A stretch of DNA of 64,000 nucleotides from Streptomyces sp. NBC_00287 (GTDB taxonomy: Bacteria > Actinomycetota > Actinomycetes > Streptomycetales > Streptomycetaceae): positions 8,184,001 to 8,248,000 of the forward strand of contig NZ_CP108053.1 of the NCBI RefSeq assembly GCF_036173105.1, written 5' to 3'. Numbering within the stretch: position 1 is the first letter of the stretch; each line of letters starts with the position of its first letter. The position numbers were made by a program, and so were the translations under genes. Below, one piece after another: positions 31,997 to 41,288 of this stretch. The notes beneath the pieces are model-generated. The model saw only the letters and a list, made by a program, of their open reading frames with translations, was not told the DNA's origin and made no database searches.

Positions 31997-33883
31997 ATGA
32001 GCATGGAGACCACAGCGTGGACACAGCTGCACACCGTCATGAACGCCGAGGAGGAGCGCCGCCCGTTCGCCCGCGACACGCTGCGCCGCATCGGCGCCTT
32101 CGCCCGCCCCCACCGCAGACGCATCGCGCAGTTCGTCGTGCTCGGAGTGATCACCGCGCTGCTCGCCGTGGCGACGCCCGTGCTGGCCGGCGGCGTCGTC
32201 AACGCGATCGTGTCGGGCGGCGACGAGGGCAAGGTCGTACGGCTCGCCCTGCTGATCGCCCTCATCGCGGTCGTGGAGGCCGCGCTCGGCATCCTCGCCC
32301 GGCGGCTTTCGGCGACGCTCGGGGAGGGACTCATCCTCGATCTGCGGACGGCCGTGTTCGATCATGTGCAGCGCATGCCGGTCGCGTTCTTCACACGTAC
32401 CCGTACGGGAGCGCTCGTCTCCCGTCTCAACAACGACGTCATCGGCGCCCAGCGGGCCTTCAGCAACACCCTCTCCGGGGTGGTGAGCAACTTCGTCACC
32501 CTGCTGCTCACCCTCGTCGTCATGCTCACCTTGTCCTGGCAGATCACCCTGCTCGCGCTGGTGCTGCTCCCGGTTTTCGTGATCCCGGCCCGCCGCATGG
32601 GCCGCCGGATGGCCCGGATGCAGCGGGAGGCGGCCACCCTCAACGCGGCGATGGGCACCCGGATGACCGAGCGCTTCTCCGCCCCCGGCGCCACCCTCGT
32701 CAAGCTCTTCGGCCGCCCCGAGCAGGAGTCCGAGGAGTTCGCGGCCCGCGCCCGCCGCGTCGCCGACATCGGGATCCGCACCGCCACCGCCCAGTCGGCG
32801 TTCATCACCGCCCTGACCCTGGTCTCCGCCCTCGCGCTCGCCCTGGTCTACGGCCTCGGCGGCTTCTTCGCCCTGCGCGGCAGCCTCGAACCCGGCGCCG
32901 TCGTCGCGCTCGCCCTGCTCCTGACCCGGCTGTACGCCCCGCTGACCGCCCTCGCCGGAGCGCGCGTCGAGGTGATGAGCGCCCTCGTCAGCTTCGAGCG
33001 CGTCTTCGAGGTGCTCGACCTCGAACCCCTCATCCAGGACAGGCCCGACGCCAAGGACATCCCCGAGGGCCCGGTCTCCGTGGAGTTCACCGACGTCCGC
33101 TTCGGCTACCCGTCCGCCGACAAGGTCTCCCTCGCCTCCCTGGAGGAGGTCGCCTCGCTCGACACCCGCGGCGGCTCCGAGGTCCTGCGCGGCCTCTCCT
33201 TCCGCGCCGAGCCCGGACAGACGGTCGCGCTGGTCGGCTCCTCCGGCGCCGGCAAGTCGACGATCGCGAGCCTGCTGCCCCGGTTGTACGACGTCGACGG
33301 CGGCGCCGTACGTCTCGGCGGCGTCGACGTCCGCGAGGTGAGCGCCCGTTCCCTGCGCGCGACCCTCGGCATGGTCACCCAGGACGGCCATCTGTTCCAC
33401 GACACGGTCCGCGCCAACCTGCTGCTGGCCCGCCCCGCCGCGAGCGACGAGGAGCTGTGGGACGCCCTGCGCCGCGCCCGCCTCGACCACCTCGTCCGCG
33501 CCCTGCCCGACGGCCTGGACACGGTGGTCGGTGAGCGCGGCTACCGGCTCTCGGGCGGTGAGCGTCAGCGGATGACCATCGCCCGGCTGCTGCTGGCCCG
33601 GCAGCGCGTCGTCATCCTCGACGAGGCCACCGCCCACCTTGACAACACCTCCGAGGCCGCCGTCCAGGAGGCCCTCGCCGAGGCGCTGGAGGGCAGGACC
33701 GCACTCGTCATCGCGCACCGCCTGTCGACGGTACGGGCGGCCGACCAGATCCTGGTGGTCGAGGACGGCCGGATCGTGGAACGCGGCACCCACGACGAAC
33801 TGCTGGCGGCGGACGGCCGGTACGCCGAGCTGTACCGGACGCAGTTCGAGGAGCGGCCCGGCGAGGTCGAGGCGGCGGCGTAG
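31997..33883 (+). CDS. ABC exporter, fused membrane and ATPase domains
   Basis: A 628-residue half-transporter of the ABCB type. Six helices span about residues 45-325, with the type-I exporter motif MPVAFFTRTRTGALVSRLNN. The ATPase domain (about 355-600) has Walker A GSSGAGKST, Q-loop MVTQDGHLF, signature RLSGGERQR, Walker B VVILDEATAHLD and the switch His in IAHRLSTV. It should dimerise and export a hydrophobic or toxic compound. The SoxR/MerR-like promoter suggests induction by redox-active compounds such as self-made antibiotics. SoxR-regulated ABC transporters are known in Streptomyces. No ribosome site is seen, in keeping with a leaderless start. Confidence 0.93.
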   Translation: MSMETTAWTQLHTVMNAEEERRPFARDTLRRIGAFARPHRRRIAQFVVLGVITALLAVATPVLAGGVVNAIVSGGDEGKVVRLALLIALIAVVEAALGILARRLSATLGEGLILDLRTAVFDHVQRMPVAFFTRTRTGALVSRLNNDVIGAQRAFSNTLSGVVSNFVTLLLTLVVMLTLSWQITLLALVLLPVFVIPARRMGRRMARMQREAATLNAAMGTRMTERFSAPGATLVKLFGRPEQESEEFAARARRVADIGIRTATAQSAFITALTLVSALALALVYGLGGFFALRGSLEPGAVVALALLLTRLYAPLTALAGARVEVMSALVSFERVFEVLDLEPLIQDRPDAKDIPEGPVSVEFTDVRFGYPSADKVSLASLEEVASLDTRGGSEVLRGLSFRAEPGQTVALVGSSGAGKSTIASLLPRLYDVDGGAVRLGGVDVREVSARSLRATLGMVTQDGHLFHDTVRANLLLARPAASDEELWDALRRARLDHLVRALPDGLDTVVGERGYRLSGGERQRMTIARLLLARQRVVILDEATAHLDNTSEAAVQEALAEALEGRTALVIAHRLSTVRAADQILVVEDGRIVERGTHDELLAADGRYAELYRTQFEERPGEVEAAA

Positions 33884-33972
33884 ACACGCGGGCCGGCACC
33901 GGAGCTGAGGTCTGCATTCAGCCACGTTCGGCCAACTCGCCACTCGGGAACACACAAAGACCGACAGCATCG

Positions 33973-34001
33973 TTGCTTCACTCGGGATCGCATCCTAGGG
34001 T
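33973..34001 (+). promoter_or_regulatory. Predicted vegetative promoter of the beta-galactosidase gene
   Basis: TTGCTT (33973-33978) and TAGGGT (33996-34001) are separated by exactly 17 bp, giving an expected transcript start near 34008 and a leader of about 83 bases. Nothing clearly palindromic was found between it and the gene. Confidence 0.5.
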
Positions 34002-34090
34002 TCGTTCGGTTTACCAACAGCATCGAACAGGATCTGACGCTCCCTCACGCATTGCAGAGCCGCACTGTCGTCCCGAGGAAGGCCACGGTC

Positions 34091-37000
34091 ATGCCGCACT
34101 CTCCCGAGTCTCCCGGCCACCCGATCCGCCCCCTGCCGGTGAGTCGCCGCCGTCTGCTGGAGGGGGGAGCCGCCGTCCTCGGCGCGCTCGCCCTGTCCGG
34201 TCCGCCCGCCCCGGCGCGGGCTGCCGACGGAACCGGGGCGGCCGCCGGCTCCCCGGAGTGGAACGGCAACATCAGCCTCTTCCAGGTGGGCGCCGAGCCA
34301 CCCCACACCACGCTCATGCCGTACGCGGACGTCAAACAGGCCCTCGCCGCAGACCGCACCAAGTCGCCGTACCGGCTGAGCCTCGACGGCACCTGGAAGT
34401 TCGCCTACGCCGAGCGCCCCGACGACCGGGACACCGACTTCCACCGCACCGACGTCGACGACAGTGACTGGGACACCATCCCCGTCCCCTCCGTGTGGCA
34501 GACGCACGGCTACGACCGCCCGATCTACCTCAACATCACCTACCCCTACTGGGGCCCCAACGGCCTGGGCGAGGAACCGCAACCGCCCGCCGCGCCGACC
34601 CGCTACAACCCGGTCGGCCAGTACAGAAGAACCTTCACCGTCCCCCGCGACTGGGCAGGACGGCGCACGTTCCTGCACTTCGAGGGCGTGAAGTCCGCCC
34701 ACTACGTGTGGATCAACGGCGAACTCGTCGGCTACCGCGAGGACTCCTACACCCCGGCCGAGTACGACATCACCGACCACCTCCGCCCCGGCACCAACCG
34801 GATCGCGGTGGAGGTCTACCGCTACTCCGACGGCGACTGGCTGGAGGACCAGGACATGATCCGGCTGAGCGGCATCTTCCGCTCGGTCTACCTCTACTCC
34901 ACCCCGGCCGTGCACCTGCGCGACTTCAAGCTGGACACCCCGCTGAGCGGCGACTACAAGTCCGCCCAGCTGTCGGTGACGGCGAGCGTGCGCGCCTACG
35001 ACAGCGGCGCCTCCGGTTCGTACACGGTGGAGACCCAGCTGTACGACGCCGGCGGCCACGCCGTCTGGTCCCGCCCCCTTCAGCAGACCCTGGACGTCGG
35101 ACCGGCCGGCGAGGACACGACCGTGAACGCGGCCAAGTCCGTGCCTGCGCCGAAGCTGTGGTCGGCCGAGTACCCGTACCTCTACACCGCCGTGCTGCGG
35201 CTGCGCGACCCGGCGGGCAAGGTGATCGAGACGCTGTCCCACCGGGTCGGGCTGCGCGAGTTCGCGCTGAAGGACGGCCTGATGCGCATCAACGGGCAAC
35301 CGGTGTCTCTCCGCGGCACCAACCGCCACGAGATGCACCCCGACCGCGGCACCGCGCTCACCCGCGCCGACATGGTCCAGGACATCGAGATCATCAAGCG
35401 GCTGAACATGAACACGGTCCGCACCTCGCACTACCCGAACAACACCGTGTGGTACGAACTCGCCGACGAGTACGGCCTCTACCTCGTCGACGAGACCAAC
35501 CTCGAAACCCATGGCATCCGCGGCCAGTACCCCGGCAACCACGCCGACTGGACCGAGGCCTGCGTGGCCCGCGCGCAGAACATGGTCCACCGCGACAAGA
35601 ACCACGCCTCCGTCGTCATCTGGTCCCTCGGCAACGAAGCGGGCACCGGCAGCACCTTCAACGCCATGTACGACTGGATCAAGTCGTACGACACCACCCG
35701 CGTCGTCCAGTACGAGGGCGACGACCGGCCCGGCATCAGCGACATCCGCTCCGAGATGTACGACACCCCCGCCCGCGTCGAGTCCCGTGCGAAGGACACG
35801 GCCGACACCCGGCCGTACGTCATGATCGAGTACTCCCACGCGATGGGGAACTCCAACGGCAACTTCAAGAAGTACTGGGACCTCGTCCGCCGCTACGAGG
35901 TCCTGCAGGGCGGCTGGATCTGGGACTTCGTCGACCAGTCCCTCAGCTGGCCGACCCCGACCCGCAAGCTGCTGACCGAGACCGGCCCCGTCGGCCTGCG
36001 CGGCGAGATCCTCGCCCCCTCCGGCACCTTCGACCGCGCCAAAGGCATCTCCGGCGGCACCGTCTTCGCCCGCGACCCGCGCCTGGATCTCACCGGCTCG
36101 CTCACCCTGGAGGCCTGGGTCACCCCGCATGTGACCGGCTACCACCAGCCGATCATCGCCAAGGGCGACACCCAGTACGCCCTGAAGCAGTCCAGCAAGA
36201 ACCTGGAGTTCTTCATCCACGGCGGCGGCCAGTGGATCACCGCCACCTGGCCCCTGCCGGCCGACGGATGGACCGGCACCGAGCATCACATCGCGGGCGT
36301 CTTCGACGCGGACACGGGCACGCTCACCCTCTACGTCGACGGCGAGGCCAAGGCGACCCGCACCACCACCCGCAGACCCGGCAGCAACACCGCGCCGCTC
36401 GCCCTCGCCACCGACGTCGACAACTCGACCCGCGAGTTCAGCGGCACCATCCGCCGCGCCCGCGTCCACGCCCGCGCCCTGAGCGCCGCCGAACTCGCCT
36501 CCGACCGACGCGGACCCGGCGACGAGGACGTGTGCTTCTGGTTCGACGCGGCCACCGTCGGCTTCACCGAGAAACGGCCGAAGGAGAAGACGTTCTTCGC
36601 CTACGGCGGCGACTGGGGCGACAACCCCAACGACGGGAACTTCGTCGCGGACGGCATCGTCACCGCCGACCGCGGACACACCGGCAAGGCCGCCGAGATC
36701 AAGCACGTCTACCAGGCGATCAACGCGACCCTCGGCGAGGGCGGCGCGATCACCCTCACCAATGAGTACCTGTTCACCAACCTCCGGGAGTTCGACGGCA
36801 GTTGGACCCTGCTGGCGGACGGCAAGGCCGTCCGGCGGGGCAAGCTCAGCCGGGCCCAGCTCGATGTCCCACCGCTGTCGAGCAAGGACATCACCGTGTC
36901 CGTGGAGCCGCCCGAGGCGGCCGAGTGCTTCCTCCAACTCTCCTTCACCACCAAGGAGTCCACGAAGTGGGCCAAGGCGGGCTTCGAGGTGGCCCGGCAG

Positions 37001-37975
37001 CAACTCGCCCTGGACTCCGGCAGCCCGGCCGTGACCCCGGTGCGGCTGGACAGCGTCCCCGCTCTGGCGCACGTCGACGGCGAGGGCTCCGTCACCGTCA
37101 CGGGCGAGGACTTCTCCGTCACCGTCGACAAGTTGAGCGGCATCATCACGTCGTACGAGGCCGCGGGCGCCCGGCTCATCAGCTCCGGGCCCGCGCCGAA
37201 CTTCTGGCGCGCGCCGACCGACAACGACAAGGGCAACGGCCAGCACACCCGCAACCAGACCTGGCGGGACGCCGGCACCCACCGCAAGGTGACCGACGTC
37301 AGCGTCCGCCCCCTGGGCGACCGGGCCGTCGAGATCAAGGTCAGCGGCACCCTGCCGACGACCACGGAGTCGACGTACACCACCACCTACACCGTCTTCG
37401 GCAACGGCGAGATCAAGGTCGACAACACCCTTCATCCGGGCGCGAGTTCACTGCCGTACATCCCGGAGGTCGGCACGCTCCTCTTCCTCCCCGGCCGTCT
37501 GGACCGGCTGCACTACTACGGCCGCGGCCCCGAGGAGAACCACTGGGACCGCAACAACGGCACCGACGTCGGCCTGTACTCCGGCACCGTCGCCGAGCAG
37601 TGGACCCCGTACATCCGCCCTCAGGAGAACGGGAACAAGACCGACGTCCGCTGGGCCGCCCTCACCGACGGCGGCGGCGTCGGGCTGCTGGTCAGCGGCG
37701 AGCCCCTGCTGGAGATCAACGCCTCCCGCTTCACCCCGGAGGACCTGTCGGCCGGTGTGCGCCACGACTACCAGCTCACCCCGCGCGAGGAGGTCGTCCT
37801 GCGGGTGAACCACCGCCAGATGGGCGTGGGCGGCGACAACAGCTGGGGCGCGCACACGCACGACGAGTACAAGCTGCTCGCGAACCGCGACTACGCCTAC
37901 ACCTACCGGCTGCGCCCCCTGACCGACGTCGCCGAGGCGACCCGGGCCTCGCGGCGGCCCACCGCGACGGACTGA
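34091..37975 (+). CDS. Tat-exported GH2 beta-galactosidase with a LamG insertion
   Basis: A 1294-residue LacZ-type enzyme. A twin-arginine signal (SRRRLLEGGAAVLGALAL) implies secretion. The order is sugar-binding domain, Ig-like domains, TIM barrel with acid/base Glu near 516 (SLGNEAGTG) and nucleophile Glu near 580 (IEYSHAMGNS). A laminin-G/concanavalin-like domain follows at about 668-810 (GSLTLEAWV, LTLYVDGEAKATR), then a further Ig-like domain and a Bgal small-chain domain (about 1020-1280; NFWRAPTDND). E. coli LacZ lacks the LamG part, which probably binds polysaccharide. ATG 34091 follows GAGGAAGG. Substrate could be plant galactans rather than lactose. Confidence 0.95.
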   Translation: MPHSPESPGHPIRPLPVSRRRLLEGGAAVLGALALSGPPAPARAADGTGAAAGSPEWNGNISLFQVGAEPPHTTLMPYADVKQALAADRTKSPYRLSLDGTWKFAYAERPDDRDTDFHRTDVDDSDWDTIPVPSVWQTHGYDRPIYLNITYPYWGPNGLGEEPQPPAAPTRYNPVGQYRRTFTVPRDWAGRRTFLHFEGVKSAHYVWINGELVGYREDSYTPAEYDITDHLRPGTNRIAVEVYRYSDGDWLEDQDMIRLSGIFRSVYLYSTPAVHLRDFKLDTPLSGDYKSAQLSVTASVRAYDSGASGSYTVETQLYDAGGHAVWSRPLQQTLDVGPAGEDTTVNAAKSVPAPKLWSAEYPYLYTAVLRLRDPAGKVIETLSHRVGLREFALKDGLMRINGQPVSLRGTNRHEMHPDRGTALTRADMVQDIEIIKRLNMNTVRTSHYPNNTVWYELADEYGLYLVDETNLETHGIRGQYPGNHADWTEACVARAQNMVHRDKNHASVVIWSLGNEAGTGSTFNAMYDWIKSYDTTRVVQYEGDDRPGISDIRSEMYDTPARVESRAKDTADTRPYVMIEYSHAMGNSNGNFKKYWDLVRRYEVLQGGWIWDFVDQSLSWPTPTRKLLTETGPVGLRGEILAPSGTFDRAKGISGGTVFARDPRLDLTGSLTLEAWVTPHVTGYHQPIIAKGDTQYALKQSSKNLEFFIHGGGQWITATWPLPADGWTGTEHHIAGVFDADTGTLTLYVDGEAKATRTTTRRPGSNTAPLALATDVDNSTREFSGTIRRARVHARALSAAELASDRRGPGDEDVCFWFDAATVGFTEKRPKEKTFFAYGGDWGDNPNDGNFVADGIVTADRGHTGKAAEIKHVYQAINATLGEGGAITLTNEYLFTNLREFDGSWTLLADGKAVRRGKLSRAQLDVPPLSSKDITVSVEPPEAAECFLQLSFTTKESTKWAKAGFEVARQQLALDSGSPAVTPVRLDSVPALAHVDGEGSVTVTGEDFSVTVDKLSGIITSYEAAGARLISSGPAPNFWRAPTDNDKGNGQHTRNQTWRDAGTHRKVTDVSVRPLGDRAVEIKVSGTLPTTTESTYTTTYTVFGNGEIKVDNTLHPGASSLPYIPEVGTLLFLPGRLDRLHYYGRGPEENHWDRNNGTDVGLYSGTVAEQWTPYIRPQENGNKTDVRWAALTDGGGVGLLVSGEPLLEINASRFTPEDLSAGVRHDYQLTPREEVVLRVNHRQMGVGGDNSWGAHTHDEYKLLANRDYAYTYRLRPLTDVAEATRASRRPTATD

Positions 37976-39313
37976 TCAGACGCGGCGGCCGGGCGCGGCC
38001 GTACGACCGACCGCCGCGGCCAGTTTGCGCAACCGGCGCCAGTCCAGGCCGGGTTCGCGCCGGGCGAGCCCCGGCCGTTTGCGGGGCACGCGGACGGACA
38101 GGGCGCCGGGTGCGATACGGCAGTGCACCGGGGCGGGCAGGACGAGGGCCTCGCCGTCGAGGCCGATCTCGACCTCCGGACGGTCGGACTCGACGACGAC
38201 CTCGGGCGCAGTGTGGACGGTCAGCGCGGCCGGGGCCGGGTCGAGGAGCAGCGTGGCGGCCTCGGCCGCGCTCTCCACCCGTATCCCGAGGACGCCGAGC
38301 ACGCCGGTGTCGAGCCGGTCGCGCCGGCCGAATCCGAAGGGATCGCCGGTCCGGTACGGGTTGTTGCTCACGAGTACGGCTTGCGGGGCATCGAGGGTGA
38401 CCTCTCCCGCGCGGGCGGTGAGCCGCGCTCCCTGCCGCCCGGTGAGCAGATCGGGCAGCAGCTCCAGGCTGGTGCCGAGCTTGTCGTCGCGGTACGAGGG
38501 GCTCTGCACGATCGCCGCGTACGCCCCGAAGGAGGCGTTGTTGACGAAGGGGCGGTCACCGGCGAAACCGAGGTCGACCCGGAGTTCGACGCCGTCGGTC
38601 AGCGCGTCGAGGCAGGCGGCGGGGTCGTCGCGGTCCAGACCCAGGTCCAGCGCGAAGTGGTTGCGGGTACCGGCGCTGATGACCAGGAAGGGGATGCCGT
38701 GCTCGGCGGCGACGGCCGCGACCAGCGCCTGGGTACCGTCCCCGCCCGCGGCCCCGAGCAGATCGGCACCGTCGGCGACGGCGGCCCGGGCCAGCGCGGT
38801 GACATCCTGCGGCCGCTCGGGATCGAGTACGACGACCCGGGCGCCGAGCTGTTCGGCCCGCTCTTGGAGGCCGTACCGGACGACCTTCCCGCCGCCGGAG
38901 CGCGGGTTCATGATCAGGAACGGTTGCTTCGGCGGCGGACACCGGCGCTCCTTGACCCGGTGGCGTCCGGTGCCGCGCAGGGCGTACCGGCCGCACCAGA
39001 CGGCAAGGCCCCACAGGGCCAGTGACAGCGGGAGGGCCCAGAAGAGGGTGGTGGCGAACAGTGCGATGAGACACGCGGGTACGACGAGGGCGACCAGCGC
39101 CGCCGCCCACCTGAGCGGCCCTCGCAGACTTACCGTCCACCACACGGCGGCCGCGGTGACGGCCAGTCCGACAGCACCGCACACCAGCAGCAGCATCCCA
39201 CCGAGACCGCCGTACCCGAGCGGCACGAGCACGGCGAGCCCGGCAGCCGCCAGCGCCGCCCTCGCGGCCCACCGCTGTGTGCGATAGCTGCGTCCGCTCA
39301 CGTCGTCGATCAC
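37976..39313 (-). CDS. Diacylglycerol/lipid kinase-family protein with N-terminal membrane helices
   Basis: About 445 residues. The N-terminal ~110 residues form four hydrophobic helices (AALAAAGLAVLVPLGYGGLG; MLLLVCGAVGLAVTAAAVWW; WAAALVALVVPACLIALFA; LALWGLAVWCGRYAL). A DAGK catalytic domain follows with IMNPRSGGGK and the nucleotide-binding AAGGDGTQALVAAVA. The C-terminal beta-sandwich ends before a basic tail. Such enzymes phosphorylate diacylglycerol or related lipids. The helices may anchor it to the membrane. The start is uncertain: GTG 39313 is chosen; an ATG at 39391 (MARKGGVG) is in frame. Confidence 0.87.
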   Translation of the reverse strand: MIDDVSGRSYRTQRWAARAALAAAGLAVLVPLGYGGLGGMLLLVCGAVGLAVTAAAVWWTVSLRGPLRWAAALVALVVPACLIALFATTLFWALPLSLALWGLAVWCGRYALRGTGRHRVKERRCPPPKQPFLIMNPRSGGGKVVRYGLQERAEQLGARVVVLDPERPQDVTALARAAVADGADLLGAAGGDGTQALVAAVAAEHGIPFLVISAGTRNHFALDLGLDRDDPAACLDALTDGVELRVDLGFAGDRPFVNNASFGAYAAIVQSPSYRDDKLGTSLELLPDLLTGRQGARLTARAGEVTLDAPQAVLVSNNPYRTGDPFGFGRRDRLDTGVLGVLGIRVESAAEAATLLLDPAPAALTVHTAPEVVVESDRPEVEIGLDGEALVLPAPVHCRIAPGALSVRVPRKRPGLARREPGLDWRRLRKLAAAVGRTAAPGRRV

Positions 39314-39439
39314 GCGGTCATCGTAGGTCCCTATGGTGGGATAACCACACGGCCCCGAACGAGGGAAGCCGACTCCTCCTTTACGGGCCATGCGCCGGAA
39401 CCGGCGTGTCACCGCCGTGCGCGGGCGCGTTGCACCGGC

Positions 39440-39670
39440 ATGGATTGCACAGCCACGACCGGCCCGCTCCTTGTGGGGTGCGAGGACCGACCGGCGTCCT
39501 ACGGCGCACTCGCCGCCCTGATGCGCCGACAGGACCCGCCCATCTATGCCGCGATGGTCACCGAGTGGCTCGCCCGCGGCCGGACGGTGCCCGGCACGCA
39601 TGACGCACAGTGGACCGCCCTCGCCTCCGGTGCGCCCGCGGCGGCCGGAGGCTCTTCGGCGGACGCGTAG
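39440..39670 (+). CDS. Small hypothetical protein (76 residues)
   Basis: The frame begins MDCTATTGPLLVGCEDRPAS and contains LAALMRRQDPPIYAAMVTEW. It has a soluble, helix-rich composition and codon third positions typical of the host. No domain or signal is recognised, and no clear ribosome site precedes it. It is placed between two leftward genes. It may be real, but the evidence is only composition and lack of overlap with better genes. Confidence 0.45.
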   Translation: MDCTATTGPLLVGCEDRPASYGALAALMRRQDPPIYAAMVTEWLARGRTVPGTHDAQWTALASGAPAAAGGSSADA

Positions 39671-39673
39671 GGG

Positions 39674-40228
39674 TCAGTCCCTGCCGCGTTGAAGCGACCG
39701 GGTGGCCGGTGCCCCGCACATCGGGCACCGCCGCTTCGAGTCGGCCTGTGCGGCGAGTCGGCCGAGGGCGAACTGGAGGGCCAACTCCACGGCGGCGGGG
39801 ACGAACAGGGCGCCGGTGCCGTCCGGTGGAACGAGCCAGCGCAGCCGCCCGCCGAGCCGGTGCGGCGCGGGCACCGCGATCCACGAACCCTGGCCCGCGT
39901 AGCGGATGCCCGAGCCGATCCAGCGGCCCTGCGGGTCCGGCGGCAGGAAGAAGGCCACGCGACGGGCGGCGGCGTCCGCCAGCGCGGGACCGGGAGGCTG
40001 GGGGATGCACAGCAACACGTCCAGGGCGAGCACGCCCAGTTCCTCCGGCACGCTCAGCACGTCCCAGAACCGTCCGCAGGCCAGCACCGCGATCCCGTCC
40101 ACGTCGTGCCACTGCCGTTTGCACATCCGCGGGTCGGTCGCGGCGGCGGCGAGCCATTCCACAGCCTGCTTCGTGCCAGTGCGCAAGGTGTCCTCCGGGG
40201 TCCATCGGCCCGCGCGAGCGGACCGCAC
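39674..40228 (-). CDS. Hypothetical protein with C-terminal CPMCG zinc knuckle
   Basis: About 184 residues. The middle (GIAVLACGRFWDVLSVPEEL, RVAFFLPPDPQGRWIGSGI, GSWIAVPAPHRLGGRLRWL) resembles the small bifunctional primase/polymerase-like proteins of Streptomyces, but no catalytic acidic motif is evident. CPMCGAP near the end could bind one zinc with partners elsewhere. GTG 40228 gives the longest form; a TTG at 40186 preceded by GGAGGACACC is a good alternative, making a 170-residue protein. Function unknown. Confidence 0.6.
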   Translation of the reverse strand: MRSARAGRWTPEDTLRTGTKQAVEWLAAAATDPRMCKRQWHDVDGIAVLACGRFWDVLSVPEELGVLALDVLLCIPQPPGPALADAAARRVAFFLPPDPQGRWIGSGIRYAGQGSWIAVPAPHRLGGRLRWLVPPDGTGALFVPAAVELALQFALGRLAAQADSKRRCPMCGAPATRSLQRGRD

Positions 40229-40498
40229 TCTTCCCTCACTGCCAGGGCGGCCGACCAGGCGCTTTTCATGCTGGTAGATATTTCTATCGGGCGGAAGGGG
40301 TGGCGAACCATGGCGAATTCCTCGACACCGGCCGGCCGTACGCCACGGAGGCGTTCCGTGTGGCAGGGGTCATAAAGGGCGCGCGAAGGTGGTTGCGTAC
40401 GCTGGTACGGGTCGGGCCACCGGCTCGGCCGCATAGTTGGGAAACAGCCCTTGACCTGCGAGAACGCGGGCAGGGAGCCTAGTCTCAGGAGTACCTCG

Positions 40499-40918
40499 AT
40501 GCTGCGCACCATGTTCAAGTCCAAGATCCATCGCGCCACCGTCACCCAGGCCGACCTGCATTACGTGGGATCGGTGACCATCGACGCGGACCTGCTCGAC
40601 GCCGCCGATCTGCTGCCCGGCGAGCTGGTGCACATCGTCGACATCACCAACGGCGCCCGGCTGGAGACGTACGTCATCGAGGGCGAACGCGGCTCCGGTG
40701 TGATCGGGATCAACGGTGCCGCCGCCCATCTCGTGCACCCCGGAGACCTGGTGATCATCATCAGCTACGCTCAGGTCACCGATGCCGAGGCGCGGGCGCT
40801 GAAGCCTCGGGTGGTGCATGTGGACCGTGACAACCGGATCGTGGCCCTCGGCGCCGACCCGTCCGAGCCGGTGCCGGGCTCGGACCAGGAGCGCAGCCCG
40901 CAGGCCGTACCGGCCTGA
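40499..40918 (+). CDS. panD: Aspartate 1-decarboxylase precursor
   Basis: A 139-residue pyruvoyl enzyme that makes beta-alanine for pantothenate and CoA. The self-cleavage site Gly-Ser (YVGSVTID, residues about 24-25) is intact; Ser becomes the pyruvoyl group. MLRTMFKSKIHRATVTQADL and NGAAAHLVHPGDLVIIISYA are family hallmarks. The C-terminal ~20 residues beyond RIVALG are an extension common in actinobacteria. ATG 40499 follows CAGGAGTACCTCG. The first four bases of the window region upstream hold a short A/T-rich dyad near 40275. It precedes a GNAT gene by 25 bases and may share a transcript. Confidence 0.97.
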   Translation: MLRTMFKSKIHRATVTQADLHYVGSVTIDADLLDAADLLPGELVHIVDITNGARLETYVIEGERGSGVIGINGAAAHLVHPGDLVIIISYAQVTDAEARALKPRVVHVDRDNRIVALGADPSEPVPGSDQERSPQAVPA

Positions 40919-40943
40919 CCGACCCAGGACCAGGAGCGTGTCC

Positions 40944-41288
40944 ATGAGTGACATCGAGATCCGCGACGACCGGGCGGCGGGCCGCCTGGAGGCGTTCGCC
41001 GGTGATGAAGTGGTCGGCCACATCGAGTACTTCGTCCTCGAAGCCCCCGGGCACGCCCTGGTCCCCGTCCACACCATCGTCGAGCCCGCCCACGAGGGAA
41101 AGGGCATCGCCGGCTCCCTCGCCCGCGAGCTGTACGGCATCGCCGAGCGCGAGGGCACGGTCGTCGCCCCCCTGTGCCCGTACGTCGTCAAGTGGGCGGA
41201 ACGCCACCCCGACGAGGCCCCCGCCGCCGACCCCGAGCTGCTGCGCGCGGCGAAGGACTGGCTCGTGGCGCACCCCGGCCGCTTCTGA
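40944..41288 (+). CDS. Small GNAT-fold N-acetyltransferase (YidJ/DUF-type)
   Basis: A 114-residue protein of the minimal GCN5-related family: GHIEYFVLEAPGHALVPVHT, the acetyl-CoA loop EPAHEGKGIAGSLARELYG, and CPYVVKWAERHPD near the end, characteristic of the human GTCRG/YidJ-like group. The acceptor is unknown. ATG 40944 lies 25 bases after panD. Its TGA overlaps the ATG of the next gene (ATGA-type coupling), so panD, this gene and the racemase-like gene probably form one operon. Confidence 0.88.
   Translation: MSDIEIRDDRAAGRLEAFAGDEVVGHIEYFVLEAPGHALVPVHTIVEPAHEGKGIAGSLARELYGIAEREGTVVAPLCPYVVKWAERHPDEAPAADPELLRAAKDWLVAHPGRF

Noticed and set aside
31934..33970. Very long leftward open frame (over 1000 codons) continuing upstream of the LPG-synthase-like gene
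   Set aside because: It is antisense to the ABC exporter, whose Walker and signature motifs are perfect; long antisense frames are expected in G/C-rich genes. The real leftward gene starts at ATG 31933.
33995..37435. 1146-codon leftward open frame
   Set aside because: Complete antisense shadow of the beta-galactosidase gene, with low-complexity Val/Gly/Asp-rich product.
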